In this document: piece by piece, positions 1 through 7,507 of the stretch
Position numbering within the stretch: the stretch's first letter is position 1
Layout: each line of letters starts with the position of its first letter
Origin: an uncultured Desulfobacterales bacterium
GTDB lineage: Bacteria > Desulfobacterota > Desulfobacteria > Desulfobacterales > JAFDCJ01
Direction of reading: 5' to 3'
NCBI GenBank assembly: GCA_945787595.1
Contig: CALZJV010000050.1
Location: forward strand, 1 to 18,722
Length of the DNA stretch: 18,722 nt
Position numbers and translations under genes: made by a program
The notes under the pieces: model-generated
The model's input: only the letters and a program-made list of their open reading frames with translations
The model's database searches: none
What the model was told of the DNA's origin: nothing

Positions 1-1
1 T

Positions 2-1669
2 CAACTTTACGATGCGATGCACCGGGGACAATCACTGGCCACCGATCTTGCGGTTCTAGACGAAGCCCATTTTCTTGGCGATGAAGATCGCGGTGTTGTT
101 TGGGAGGAGATCATGATCTATCTTCCGGCCCGAATCCCGCTGTTGATGTTATCCGCCACCATAGGGAATGCCGGTCAAATTGCCGCATGGCTATCATCGA
201 TTCGCGCCAAGCGTTGCACGGTGATCGCAGAAACCACGCGTCCCGTCCCTTTATTTCCCCTTTTCTTTCATCCTGGCGGTACACTGCTGCCGTTGATCCC
301 TCCAGTCAAAGCGGGTATACGGCCACAACTATACAAAAAAGTCAACCAATTCATCAAAACCAGGAGCCGGCGGCGTTTCGGGCACTATCGCAACTTACCG
401 CCATTTGGCGATATTTTGCGGGTCTTAAAACAATTTGATCTTTTACCGGCGATCTTCTTTCTAAAATCCCGGGCCGACTGCGATGGGGCGCTGGATTCGT
501 GCCGGGGAAACCGGCTACTCACTCTCAGGCGCCAACAGGGACTTAACCGCAAAGTGGAAGCGTATATTCAGGACACGCCTCATATCGCCACCCATCGTCA
601 GCGGTGGCATCTGGAAAATCTGGCTGTCGGCGCCCACCACAGCGGACAGCTGCCTTCCTGGAAGCTGGTTTTGGAAAAACTAATGACCGACGGTCTTCTT
701 GATGCCGTTTTTGCAACCTCCACGGTAGCCGCCGGAGTGAATTTTCCTGCCAGAACGGTTGTATTTTTTAATTCAGATCGATTTAACGGCCAGCATTTTC
801 TGCCCCTGACGCCCACAGAGTTTCATCAGATGACCGGCAGAGCCGGGCGAAGAGGTATGGATAAGATCGGATTCGCTCTGGTGGTGCCCGGCAAGTTCAT
901 GGACGTGCGCTTGATGGCGAAACTGATCTCACTGCCGCCGTCTGAAGTGGTCAGCCAGATCCGGATCAATTTTTCAATGGTGCTGAATTTGCTGCTTTCC
1001 CACACCCCCGATCAAATTGAAGAACTTTTGAGAAGATCATTTGCAAACTATTTGATCACCCGATCGAAACAAAAAAAAGGAATTTCAGATGCTCACAAAC
1101 ATCTCTGGCAGAATTTTTTACGCCATCTTAAGTTTTTAAAAAACACCGGTTTTGTGGCCGCCGCCAATGAATTAACCATAGATGGGCAATGGGCCAGTCA
1201 ACTGAGAGTGGATCAGCCACTTTTAATCGCCGAAGGGCTTCGACGCGGGGTTTTCCCGCAATCAGATTCCGCGATGCTTGCGGCCGTGATTGCTTCTTTT
1301 GTCAATGAGCGCGAAGTCGATGAGAAAATCAGCAAAAAATTCGTGCCGGATTCGCTTTCAGAAGCCTTCTCAAAGGTGACCGCAGCTTTAAAACCATTTG
1401 TCGCCCGGATGGCCCAAAGTAAGTTCGACGTTCGTCGCTTGCAGTTGCGGCCGGCGGCCTCAGTTTACGCCTGGGCCCGTGGAGAATCCTGGGAGAGTGC
1501 TCTTAGAATCGCAGAAATGGAAGAGGGGGATATGGCCATGCTGATCGTCAGAACCGCCGATAACCTGCGGCACATCCGAGGTCTGAAGGATGTTTTTCCT
1601 GAAGCGGCTCAAACAGCGTCTATATCCATCGAGAAGATCATGAGGGAACCGGTGGTAAATGAATATTGA
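2..1669 (+). CDS. Ski2-like DExH-box RNA/DNA helicase, 5'-truncated by window edge
   Basis: The reading frame is open from base 2, so the start codon and Walker A motif lie upstream of the window. Counting from the first Met (base 17), the sequence shows a DEAH box at residues 15-18, SAT (motif III) at 46-48, a VGAHHSGQLPSWK stretch near 204-216, motif V FATSTVAAGVNFPA near 232-245 and motif VI QMTGRAGRRG at 271-280. The H/AHHSG and GRAGRRG wording is that of the Ski2/Mtr4/Hel308 branch of superfamily 2 rather than DEAD-box or RecQ enzymes. About 270 residues follow motif VI, consistent with a ratchet or DSHCT-like C-terminal region, which I cannot assign more closely. ATP-dependent nucleic-acid unwinding is established for the family; the substrate here is unknown. 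The gene converges with the downstream kinase gene. Its stop codon lies inside a short repeat motif. Confidence 0.88.
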   Translation, partial: QLYDAMHRGQSLATDLAVLDEAHFLGDEDRGVVWEEIMIYLPARIPLLMLSATIGNAGQIAAWLSSIRAKRCTVIAETTRPVPLFPLFFHPGGTLLPLIPPVKAGIRPQLYKKVNQFIKTRSRRRFGHYRNLPPFGDILRVLKQFDLLPAIFFLKSRADCDGALDSCRGNRLLTLRRQQGLNRKVEAYIQDTPHIATHRQRWHLENLAVGAHHSGQLPSWKLVLEKLMTDGLLDAVFATSTVAAGVNFPARTVVFFNSDRFNGQHFLPLTPTEFHQMTGRAGRRGMDKIGFALVVPGKFMDVRLMAKLISLPPSEVVSQIRINFSMVLNLLLSHTPDQIEELLRRSFANYLITRSKQKKGISDAHKHLWQNFLRHLKFLKNTGFVAAANELTIDGQWASQLRVDQPLLIAEGLRRGVFPQSDSAMLAAVIASFVNEREVDEKISKKFVPDSLSEAFSKVTAALKPFVARMAQSKFDVRRLQLRPAASVYAWARGESWESALRIAEMEEGDMAMLIVRTADNLRHIRGLKDVFPEAAQTASISIEKIMREPVVNEY

Positions 1670-1831
1670 AGAATGACTATTGAAAAATGTAATAGAGATG
1701 AAATCGATTGGTATCCTTGACTATAATTGACTACGGTCGATCCGCCGCCAACTATGATGGGGAATGCTATCATCTGTTTCGGGATTTTTAACTCAGGGGA
1801 CCTTTAAAAATATAAAGGGCAGAATTCAATA

Positions 1832-1863
1832 ATTCTTCAATCTTCATTCTTCAATCTTCATTC
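1832..1863. repeat. Short tandem repeat between convergent genes, with inverted copy at 1665-1674
   Basis: A 14-mer, ATTCTTCAATCTTC, occurs twice in tandem (1832-1845 and 1846-1859) and is followed by a third partial unit. The reverse complement of its first ten bases (ATTGAAGAAT) occurs at 1665-1674, across the helicase stop codon. The copies therefore sit at both 3' ends of a convergent gene pair. Between them, CCTTTA/TAAAGG (1801-1818) could form a weak hairpin without a T-run. No intrinsic terminator is convincing here. Confidence 0.7.
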
Positions 1864-1864
1864 C

Positions 1865-3643
1865 TTACTCCTTTCCCATAATGTTCCCGATTTTTTCAGC
1901 CAGTTGATTCAGGTTGAACGGCTTTTGAATGAAACCGTCGCATCCCCGGCGTAGAATTTTGGTGGCCTGACCGTCTACGCTGTATCCGCTCGAAAGCAGA
2001 ACTTTGACGTTTGGATTGATGTTTCTGAGACGATCAAAGGTTTCGCCGCCGCCCATACCGGGCATTATCATGTCCATAATGACCAGATCTATTTTATTCG
2101 AGTTTCTCTGAAATAAATCAAGCGCCTCCCGGCCGCTCAAAGCGGAAAGGACCGTATATCCTAATTCTTCCAGCAATTCACAACCGACATCAAGGATCAT
2201 TTTTTCGTCATCAATAAAAAGAATGGTTCCGGTACCTTTGAGCATCTCGTCAGGCACCGCTTTTTCCCGGACAGCTTCCTTCTCCGATGCCGGCAGATAA
2301 ATCGTAAATGTCGTTCCCTTTTCTTTTTCGCTGGAGACATCGATGTAGCCGCAGTGGCTTTTTATGATGCCGTAAACGGATGCCAGCCCCAGGCCGGTTC
2401 CCCTGCCCATTTCTTTGGTAGTGAAAAACGGCTCAAATATCCTTTCCCGGGTTTCCCTGTCGATGCCCACGCCGGTATCGGAAATCGAAATCTCAACGTA
2501 TTTTCCGGGCTCAACCTTAAACGGTTTGACATCGCTACTATCCAGCATAACGTTCTGAGTCTTAAGATAGAGATCACCGCCTTCGGGCATGGCCTGCCAG
2601 GCGTTGACATAAAGATTTAGCAGGGCTTGCTCAATCTGTCCGCTATCTACTTCCACAGCCCAGATTTCGTCATTAAAGTTGTTGTGGAGCTGAATCTCCT
2701 TTTTTGTCCGGGCGAACATGAAGGAAGATTTTTTTATGACTTCATTGAGATCGGTAGTTTTAACAAGGTATTTTCCTCTGCGGGCAAAACCGAGCAGTTG
2801 TCTGGTCAGTTCGGTACCATTCTGAACAAATTTTTCTATGTTTTTGATTTTGTCATGGTTCGGATGTTTGGATTCGATTTTGAGCAGCATCAAGGTTGCA
2901 TTTCCCTGAATTCCCATAAGAATGTTATTGAAATCATGGGCGATTCCACCGGCCAGCGTTCCAATGGATTCCATCTTTTGGGCCTGCTGGACCTGAGTTT
3001 CCAGTAGGCGTTTTTCCTCTTCCGTCTCTTTTTTCTTGGTGACATCACGCAGCAGCCCCCTGAATCCTGCCGGGTTTCCGTCAGTATCCGTTAGCAATGA
3101 AACCGACAGCTCAAGTACCGCCTTGGTGCCGTTTTGACGGATCACATCACAATCGGTTGCAACTTGAGGCCTTCCGGTCTGTTTGACCTGCTCCGTTATG
3201 CGGGAGATTTTCTCTGCGGTATCAGGGGTGGTGTACTCACGGGTATTCATGCCCAATAATTGGTTGCAGGGATATTCCAGAATTTTGCAGAACGGATCAT
3301 TGGCAAATGTTAGATTTCCTTTCAGATCGATTTCGAAATAGCCTTCTTCAATACTTTCCAGAATGGTCCGGTATTTCTCCGAGCTCTCCCGTAGCGCCTT
3401 ATCTGCTTCGCGGCGTTTATTGTAGGTGTATTGGACATGGGAACCAAAAATGGCAAATATGCACAATACCAAAATCCGCGTCCATACCTGGAAAAGATCC
3501 GGTCCCAGGAGAATTTGAAAAATATTGGCCTCCGGTTTCAAAAAGAAATACATAAAGGATTCACAAACCCAGTAGAAGGCAGCCAGACCAATTCCGGTTA
3601 AGACCATCGATTCTGTGATGGTATCTTTCAATTTGTTTATCAT
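1865..3643 (-). CDS. Membrane-anchored PAS hybrid histidine kinase with C-terminal receiver
   Basis: This is a two-component sensor with an attached receiver. Numbered from the upstream ATG at 3658, it has two hydrophobic segments (about 19-40 and 61-75), a PAS domain (about 93-207) and a HisKA domain with phosphoacceptor His241 in AHDFNN. The ATPase domain has N-box Asn348/Asn352, a DTGVG box at 394-398 and a GRGTGLGL box at 418-425. The receiver has acidic Asp483/484, phosphoacceptor Asp529, Ser556 and Lys579. All catalytic positions are present. I place the start at the second ATG (base 3643, residue 6). A GAGGGA ribosome site lies 7 nt before it, and the promoter at 3670-3698 would leave almost no leader for the first ATG. 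The signal and downstream partner are unknown. The very short extracytoplasmic loop suggests sensing by the cytoplasmic PAS domain or the membrane. No DNA-binding output domain is present, so a phosphorelay to another protein is inferred. Confidence 0.92.
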   Translation of the reverse strand: MINKLKDTITESMVLTGIGLAAFYWVCESFMYFFLKPEANIFQILLGPDLFQVWTRILVLCIFAIFGSHVQYTYNKRREADKALRESSEKYRTILESIEEGYFEIDLKGNLTFANDPFCKILEYPCNQLLGMNTREYTTPDTAEKISRITEQVKQTGRPQVATDCDVIRQNGTKAVLELSVSLLTDTDGNPAGFRGLLRDVTKKKETEEEKRLLETQVQQAQKMESIGTLAGGIAHDFNNILMGIQGNATLMLLKIESKHPNHDKIKNIEKFVQNGTELTRQLLGFARRGKYLVKTTDLNEVIKKSSFMFARTKKEIQLHNNFNDEIWAVEVDSGQIEQALLNLYVNAWQAMPEGGDLYLKTQNVMLDSSDVKPFKVEPGKYVEISISDTGVGIDRETRERIFEPFFTTKEMGRGTGLGLASVYGIIKSHCGYIDVSSEKEKGTTFTIYLPASEKEAVREKAVPDEMLKGTGTILFIDDEKMILDVGCELLEELGYTVLSALSGREALDLFQRNSNKIDLVIMDMIMPGMGGGETFDRLRNINPNVKVLLSSGYSVDGQATKILRRGCDGFIQKPFNLNQLAEKIGNIMGKE

Positions 3644-3669
3644 CGTGTTTTCCCTCATGTAACTATAAA

Positions 3670-3698
3670 ATAATATTAAAAAATAAATTGGGTGTCAA
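3670..3698 (-). promoter_or_regulatory. Sigma-70 promoter of the hybrid kinase gene
   Basis: On the minus strand TTGACA (3698-3693) and TATTAT (3675-3670) are separated by exactly 17 nt, close to the consensus. The predicted transcription start is near 3663. That leaves about 20 nt of leader to the ATG at 3643 with its GAGGGA ribosome site, but only a few bases to the ATG at 3658. Confidence 0.8.
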
Positions 3699-3832
3699 AT
3701 TAAAAAGGGCAGCAGTCTCAAGGTTTCTGAGTGCAGCTCGGTAGCGTTGCTTTATACTCAAATTTCCGGTATCAATAAACAAGATTGCAACCAGAATAAT
3801 TAGTTCTATTTCATCGGTGGGACGCTGAACCT

Positions 3833-5611
3833 GTGAATACTTACAAAAAGCTGGAATCTCCGGTCAATTCCAGTTCGAAATACGAATTTCTGCTGTTATC
3901 TCTGCTGGCTATCGTTATTATCCTGATTTATGCCGATACCTTGACCACACCTTTTATTTTGGATGACATTCGCAATATCCGGGACAACTCCCATATCCGG
4001 GTGCCGACTCTCAGTCTGAAAAACCTCACCCGGGTCGCTTTCCAAAGTCCGGAGTCCAGCCGCCCGGTGGCAAATATCAGCTTTGCGCTCAACTATTATT
4101 TCAACGGTTTAAATCTCGTCGGGTTACACCTAACCAACATCCTGATCCACCTTGCCGGCGGGATTTTTTTGTATTTTTTTGTTAAAGCAACCTTAAAGAC
4201 GCCTGTGCTGCGAGTTCAATTTGAAAAATGCGGCTGGGTTCCCTTTTTTACGGCCTTTATCTGGCTGGTCCATCCCCTTCAGACGCAGTCGGTTGCTTAC
4301 CTCGTGCAGCGCATGAACAGTTTGGCGGCCATGTTTTACATATTGTCGATGCTGTTCTATGTGAAGTTTCGTCTGAATGAGGGCAACCGCGGGAAATGGC
4401 CGCTGCTTGCCGGCTGCGCCCTTGCCGGTCTGCTGGCAGTCGGCACCAAACAGATTGCGGCCACATTGCCGGTATTTATCATTCTATATGAATGGTATTT
4501 TTTTCAAGGTTTGAGCTTAAATTGGGCCAGACGGCATTTCCTGGTTCTGGGCGGCATTTTATTATTTTTAATCATCATTTCGCTGATATATTTGGATTAT
4601 GATCCGATTGTCGGAATACTCTCCGCGTACAAGCACAGGGACTTTACCTTAGTCCAGCGCGTATTGACCCAGTCTCGGGTCGTCATCTTTTACCTCGGCC
4701 TGCTGCTGTGGCCCCAGCCGTCAAGGTTGAATCTGGATCACGATTTCGCGCTGTCCTACTCCTTAACGGATCCGGTGACAACCTTGATTTCAATGGCGGT
4801 CATCACATCCTTGATCGCGCTGGCGATTTTGACGGCTAAACGGCAACCAATTCTTTCCTATGGTATCCTCTGGTTTTTCGGCAACCTGGTCATCGAATCC
4901 TCGGTTATCGGTCTGGAACTCGTTTTCGAACATCGCAACTATTTACCGTCCATGTTTATAATTCTGGCAATGGTTGCACTGGTTTTTCGATATGTGAAAC
5001 CAACCTGGGCGGGAGTCGTCTTCCTGTGTATGGTGGGAACACTGTTTACGGTGTGGACATTTGAGAGAAACAGGGTCTGGAGTGATGAATTGTCCCTGTA
5101 TCGGGACTGCGTTGAGAAATCTCCTGCAAAGGCGCGGCCTCACAATAATTTCGGTGCCATCCTACTGCAGCGGGATCGTCTACCGGAGGCCATCGATGAA
5201 TTACAGACGGCCTTGAGGATAAAGCCCGACTACTCGGATGCTCACTACAATCTGGCCAATGCGCTGGTCAAGCAGGGCAATTTAACGGAGGGGATTTACC
5301 ATTTTTCGGAAACGCTACGCCTCCAGCCCCGCAATGTAAAAGCCCTCAACAACATGGCAGCGACGCTGGTGCTGATGGAGCGGTACCCGGAAGCGATCGA
5401 CTATCTCAAAAAAGCACTCACCATAAATCCAGCAGACACCGCCCTGCACACAAATCTCGGTATTATATTGAAACGACAAGGCGATCTGGTTGATGCCAGG
5501 CATCACCTATTAAGGGCGCTGGAAATCAACCCAGCAAATGCGTCGGCGCGCCGTCATCTGGAGGAGATCGATCGCCGGATGCGGGAAGAGGGTGGCATCC
5601 GCAAAGACTAG
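3833..5611 (+). CDS. Polytopic GT-C/TMTC-like membrane protein with C-terminal TPR repeats
   Basis: The 592-residue product has about ten hydrophobic segments within residues 20-410, then four TPR units (about 435-468, 469-502, 503-536, 537-570) ending in a charged tail. An FILDD motif with Asp44/Asp45 directly follows the first membrane segment, as in GT-C glycosyltransferases. A VHP motif (146-148) precedes a QS-VAYLVQRMNSL segment, and an EHRNYLPS motif lies at 366-373. These match the bacterial relatives of TMTC O-mannosyltransferases. In that family the lumenal/periplasmic acidic pair takes part in transfer from a lipid-linked sugar. Sugar or oligosaccharide transfer to an envelope protein or polymer is therefore plausible, but the substrate is not known. 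The start is GTG at 3833; a GGTGGGA sequence lies about 11 nt upstream and no better start is seen. The gene is divergent from the sensor kinase, which does not by itself prove a functional link. Confidence 0.8.
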   Translation: MNTYKKLESPVNSSSKYEFLLLSLLAIVIILIYADTLTTPFILDDIRNIRDNSHIRVPTLSLKNLTRVAFQSPESSRPVANISFALNYYFNGLNLVGLHLTNILIHLAGGIFLYFFVKATLKTPVLRVQFEKCGWVPFFTAFIWLVHPLQTQSVAYLVQRMNSLAAMFYILSMLFYVKFRLNEGNRGKWPLLAGCALAGLLAVGTKQIAATLPVFIILYEWYFFQGLSLNWARRHFLVLGGILLFLIIISLIYLDYDPIVGILSAYKHRDFTLVQRVLTQSRVVIFYLGLLLWPQPSRLNLDHDFALSYSLTDPVTTLISMAVITSLIALAILTAKRQPILSYGILWFFGNLVIESSVIGLELVFEHRNYLPSMFIILAMVALVFRYVKPTWAGVVFLCMVGTLFTVWTFERNRVWSDELSLYRDCVEKSPAKARPHNNFGAILLQRDRLPEAIDELQTALRIKPDYSDAHYNLANALVKQGNLTEGIYHFSETLRLQPRNVKALNNMAATLVLMERYPEAIDYLKKALTINPADTALHTNLGIILKRQGDLVDARHHLLRALEINPANASARRHLEEIDRRMREEGGIRKD

Positions 5612-5770
5612 CGGATATCCACAGACCCGATTGGGTTGGGAGTGAGCACATCTTCCGCCAAACGGGAGAATTCAGATAGTCCCTTGGAATGGAGCGCAGA
5701 CCATCTAAGCCATTATTGCCAATAAATTTTTTCAGTGGTAATTTTAGGTCTTTGAATAATGGTAAAAACA

Positions 5771-5813
5771 GCAATAAAAAAGGGTTTACGTCGATTCCCG
5801 TAAACCCTTTATT
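5771..5813 (-). terminator. Intrinsic terminator after tRNA-Leu, possibly bidirectional
   Basis: AAAGGGTTTACG (5779-5790) pairs perfectly over 12 bp with CGTAAACCCTTT (5799-5810), with an 8-nt loop. On the minus strand a T-rich tract (TTTTTTATT) follows, as expected for termination just after the tRNA-Leu gene. On the plus strand a weaker TTTATTTTATT tract follows, so it may also end transcripts from the TPR membrane-protein gene about 170 nt upstream. Confidence 0.85.
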
Positions 5814-5817
5814 TTAT

Positions 5818-5905
5818 TGGTGCCGGAGGCGAGAATCGAACTCGCACGGACGCAAGGTCCGGAGGATTTTGAGTCCTCTGCGTCTACCTATTTCACCACT
5901 CCGGC
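5818..5905 (-). tRNA. tRNA-Leu (anticodon CAA), CCA encoded
   Basis: Read on the minus strand the sequence folds as a class II tRNA. The acceptor is GCCGGAG/CTCCGGC with discriminator A and an encoded CCA (5818-5820). The anticodon stem is GAGGA/TCCTC with loop CTCAAAA, giving anticodon CAA, which reads UUG. A long variable arm CGGAC-CTTGC-GTCCG and a T arm GCGAG-TTCGATT-CTCGC are present. The long variable arm and the A discriminator fit leucine. It has its own promoter (5917-5945) and terminator and stands alone. Confidence 0.97.
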
Positions 5906-5916
5906 TTATAATCGCC

Positions 5917-5945
5917 TATATAGGCAAAATTTAAAATGCTGTCAA
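5917..5945 (-). promoter_or_regulatory. Sigma-70 promoter of tRNA-Leu
   Basis: On the minus strand TTGACA (5945-5940), a 17-nt spacer and TATATA (5922-5917). The predicted start is about 5 nt before the mature tRNA 5' end, so the precursor leader would be very short. Confidence 0.8.
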
Positions 5946-6040
5946 TAAGATTGCTTTACTTTCTTTGATGGATTCGTAAAAAGGCGGAATTTAGATTTTG
6001 TTCATTGTAACAAATTGAATTTACAAGCTCTGAAATTTAG

Positions 6041-6070
6041 TTTTTGTGCTTTTTGCGCCTTTTTGCGGCC
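6041..6070. repeat. Degenerate 9-11 nt repeat just after the yrdC-type gene
   Basis: Three successive units TTTTTGTGC, TTTTTGCGCC and TTTTTGCGGCC (6041-6049, 6050-6059, 6060-6070) end 10 nt before the stop codon of the minus-strand yrdC-type gene. No hairpin-type terminator accompanies them. Confidence 0.6.
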
Positions 6071-6079
6071 ATATCATCT

Positions 6080-6706
6080 TCAGATAAGGGTCAAAATTTC
6101 TTTTTCGGAAATATCGCCTTCCCTTAAAATCCTGGGTATATCTTGGGTCACATCCACCACCGTCGAGCCGTTGCCGCCTTTTAACGGCCCGGCATCCAGG
6201 ACGGCATCCAGTTGCTGGACCAGTTGCGGGTCCAACTCATCAATGTGACAGCAGCCGGGTTTGCTCGATAAGTTGGCGCTGGTGCCGGTAAGTGGTGTCC
6301 CGAGTGAATCGACCAGGGCCGCAGCCACCGGATGGCCGGGCAGCCGGATGCCGATTTTACCGGACCCGGCCGTAAGATAATGCGGTACGGTGTCAGTGGC
6401 TTTAAAAACAAGCGTCACCCGGCCCGGCCAGAATTGGTCCATGATGCGAGACGCCGCTTTTGATACGTGTGAAACCAGTCGATCCAACTGTACGCGCCGG
6501 TCTATCAATATCAATATCGGTTTTTGAGGAGGTCGTTGTTTTAATTGAAACACCCGATCAACCGCTGCAGCATTGAAGGCATCGGCACCCAGCCCATAGA
6601 GGCAGCGGGTGGGGAAAGCGATAATCCCGCCCTGTTTGATGAGGATGGCGGCACGCTGAATTATTTCGGGCTCAGGATGTTCATGATTAATTTTATAAAC
6701 TTTCAA
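6080..6706 (-). CDS. Sua5/YciO/YrdC-family protein, probable threonylcarbamoyl-AMP synthase
   Basis: The 208-residue product is a single YrdC-type domain without the C-terminal Sua5 extension. With the start at TTG 6706, visible motifs are FPTRCLYGLG (31-40), a KQR basic pair (Lys56, Arg58), IGIRLPGHP (near 118-126) and TGTSANLSS (140-148), which form the nucleotide/threonine pocket of the family. TsaC-type enzymes make threonylcarbamoyl-AMP for the t6A37 base of tRNAs reading ANN codons; the paralogue YciO cannot be excluded without comparison. The start is inferred. The frame has no ATG near its 5' end, and a TTG at 6706 gives the MKVYKIN beginning I expect for this group. It overlaps the purE stop codon by 14 nt, suggesting translational coupling. 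The usual PTxT tyrosine-loop position reads PTRC here. Confidence 0.85.
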   Translation of the reverse strand: MKVYKINHEHPEPEIIQRAAILIKQGGIIAFPTRCLYGLGADAFNAAAVDRVFQLKQRPPQKPILILIDRRVQLDRLVSHVSKAASRIMDQFWPGRVTLVFKATDTVPHYLTAGSGKIGIRLPGHPVAAALVDSLGTPLTGTSANLSSKPGCCHIDELDPQLVQQLDAVLDAGPLKGGNGSTVVDVTQDIPRILREGDISEKEILTLI

Positions 6707-7223
6707 TTTTTTTTGCTTTTTTCTCAACTTGACGGGCCATCTCCTGTTTGAACTTTTCGAGCTTATCGGCAAGCGCCGAATCAGCGGTTGCTATAATTTG
6801 GGTCGCCAATATGCCGGCATTACGTGCACCGGGTTTGCCGATAGCCATGGTGGCTACCGGAATGCCGGGCGGCATCTGGACCGTTGCCAGCAGGGCATCC
6901 AAACCCTGAAGACATGAGGAGTCTATGGGAACGCCGATCACCGGCAGCGTCGTGTGTGCGGCCAATACACCGGCAAGGTGAGCAGCATGGCCCGCTCCGG
7001 CGATAATCACTTTCATTCCTCTGCTCGAGGCAGCGGCGGCAAAATCCCCCGCCCGTTGCGGGCTTCTATGCGCCGATGCAACCGTCATTTCATAGGGTAT
7101 TTGAAATTTTTTCAGAATCGCCGCGGCCTCCTGCATAATATCGAGGTCGGAGTCACTGCCCATGATAATACCGACCTTTGTGGCTTGCTTTTGTCCTTTC
7201 AAAACTTTTTTAACTGTCTCCAA
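6693..7223 (-). CDS. purE: N5-carboxyaminoimidazole ribonucleotide mutase (class I PurE)
   Basis: PurE converts N5-CAIR to CAIR in de novo purine synthesis in the cytoplasm. The 176-residue product has GSDSD (22-26), SAHRSP with the catalytic His (50-55), GAGHAAHLAG (76-85) and a MPPGIPVAT loop, all class I features. An N-terminal extension of about 15 residues and a lysine-rich tail of about 25 residues flank the core. The start is TTG at 7223, fixed by a perfect AGGAGG ribosome site five to six bases upstream (7229-7234). The gene overlaps the following yrdC-type gene by 14 nt, so the two are almost certainly co-transcribed. No purK is in view, and the only PurD-like gene in the window is divergent in sequence and on the other strand. 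Confidence 0.95.
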   Translation of the reverse strand: METVKKVLKGQKQATKVGIIMGSDSDLDIMQEAAAILKKFQIPYEMTVASAHRSPQRAGDFAAAASSRGMKVIIAGAGHAAHLAGVLAAHTTLPVIGVPIDSSCLQGLDALLATVQMPPGIPVATMAIGKPGARNAGILATQIIATADSALADKLEKFKQEMARQVEKKAKKIESL

Positions 7224-7228
7224 TGCGG

Positions 7229-7234
7229 CCTCCT
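7229..7234 (-). promoter_or_regulatory. Ribosome binding site of purE (decides TTG start)
   Basis: AGGAGG on the minus strand, five nucleotides before the TTG start codon at 7223-7221. No in-frame ATG occurs until residue 21, inside the conserved core, so the TTG start is well supported. Confidence 0.85.
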
Positions 7235-7240
7235 ATAAAT

Positions 7241-7270
7241 TTTGAATTTTGGATTTTAGAATTTGGATTT
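7241..7270. repeat. Degenerate AT-rich repeat before purE
   Basis: Successive units of the type GAATTTTGGATTTTAGAATTTGGATTT lie directly upstream of the purE ribosome site. They resemble in style, but not in exact sequence, the other short repeats of this window. Confidence 0.5.
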
Positions 7271-7272
7271 AA

Positions 7273-7340
7273 GGTCCGCCTCTCTCCGAGCTGTAGACTC
7301 TACCCTCCGGCCTGTAAGCGGAGCCGGAAGTCGGCGGATC
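7273..7340 (-). other. Palindromic, three-way-junction-like region upstream of purE
   Basis: Bases 7273-7280 pair with 7333-7340 (eight positions, one G-U), enclosing GTAG/CTAC (7293-7296 with 7300-7303) and CTCCG/CGGAG (7305-7309 with 7319-7323). An alternative inner pairing CCGGC/GCCGG (7307-7311 with 7323-7327) competes. On the minus strand a perfect TATAAT (7347-7342) lies just outside, but its -35 (CTATCC) is poor and the implied start near 7335 would cut into the closing stem. It could be a structured purE leader or an interspersed palindromic element. It matches no riboswitch consensus that I recognise. Confidence 0.4.
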
Positions 7341-7387
7341 AATTATACGGTAATGGCGCGGGTGGATAGTTTTCAATAACTGTCTTC

Positions 7388-7487
7388 GCCCCCTTCCAGG
7401 GGGCTTCCTGAGGCCACCCGCTCCGCGGGTGGAGCACTCACCCACGGGCAGAGCCTACATGAACCCTGAACATTGAACCCCTGAACG
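7388..7487. repeat. GC-rich hairpins and GAACCCTGAA repeat after ddl
   Basis: GCCCCC/GGGGGC (7388-7393 with 7399-7404) and CCACCCGC/GCGGGTGG (7414-7421 with 7425-7432) form two adjacent hairpins. No T-run follows on either strand, so these are not standard intrinsic terminators. At 7461-7487 a degenerate repeat of the form GAACCCTGAACATTGAACCCCTGAAC ends about 20 nt from the ddl stop codon. No gene is visible in 7224-7507. Confidence 0.5.
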
Positions 7488-7507
7488 GTTACAACCCGGG
7501 CAAAATT

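Noticed and set aside
5526..5934. Small frames around tRNA-Leu on both strands
   Set aside because: They run through the terminator and the tRNA gene and have no domain similarity or start signals.
7273..7340. Known purine, ZTP or PRPP riboswitch before purE
   Set aside because: None of the conserved loop sequences of these classes that I know can be placed on the palindromic region.
7388..7432. Intrinsic terminator of ddl
   Set aside because: Strong hairpins are present but no T-tract follows on the minus strand.
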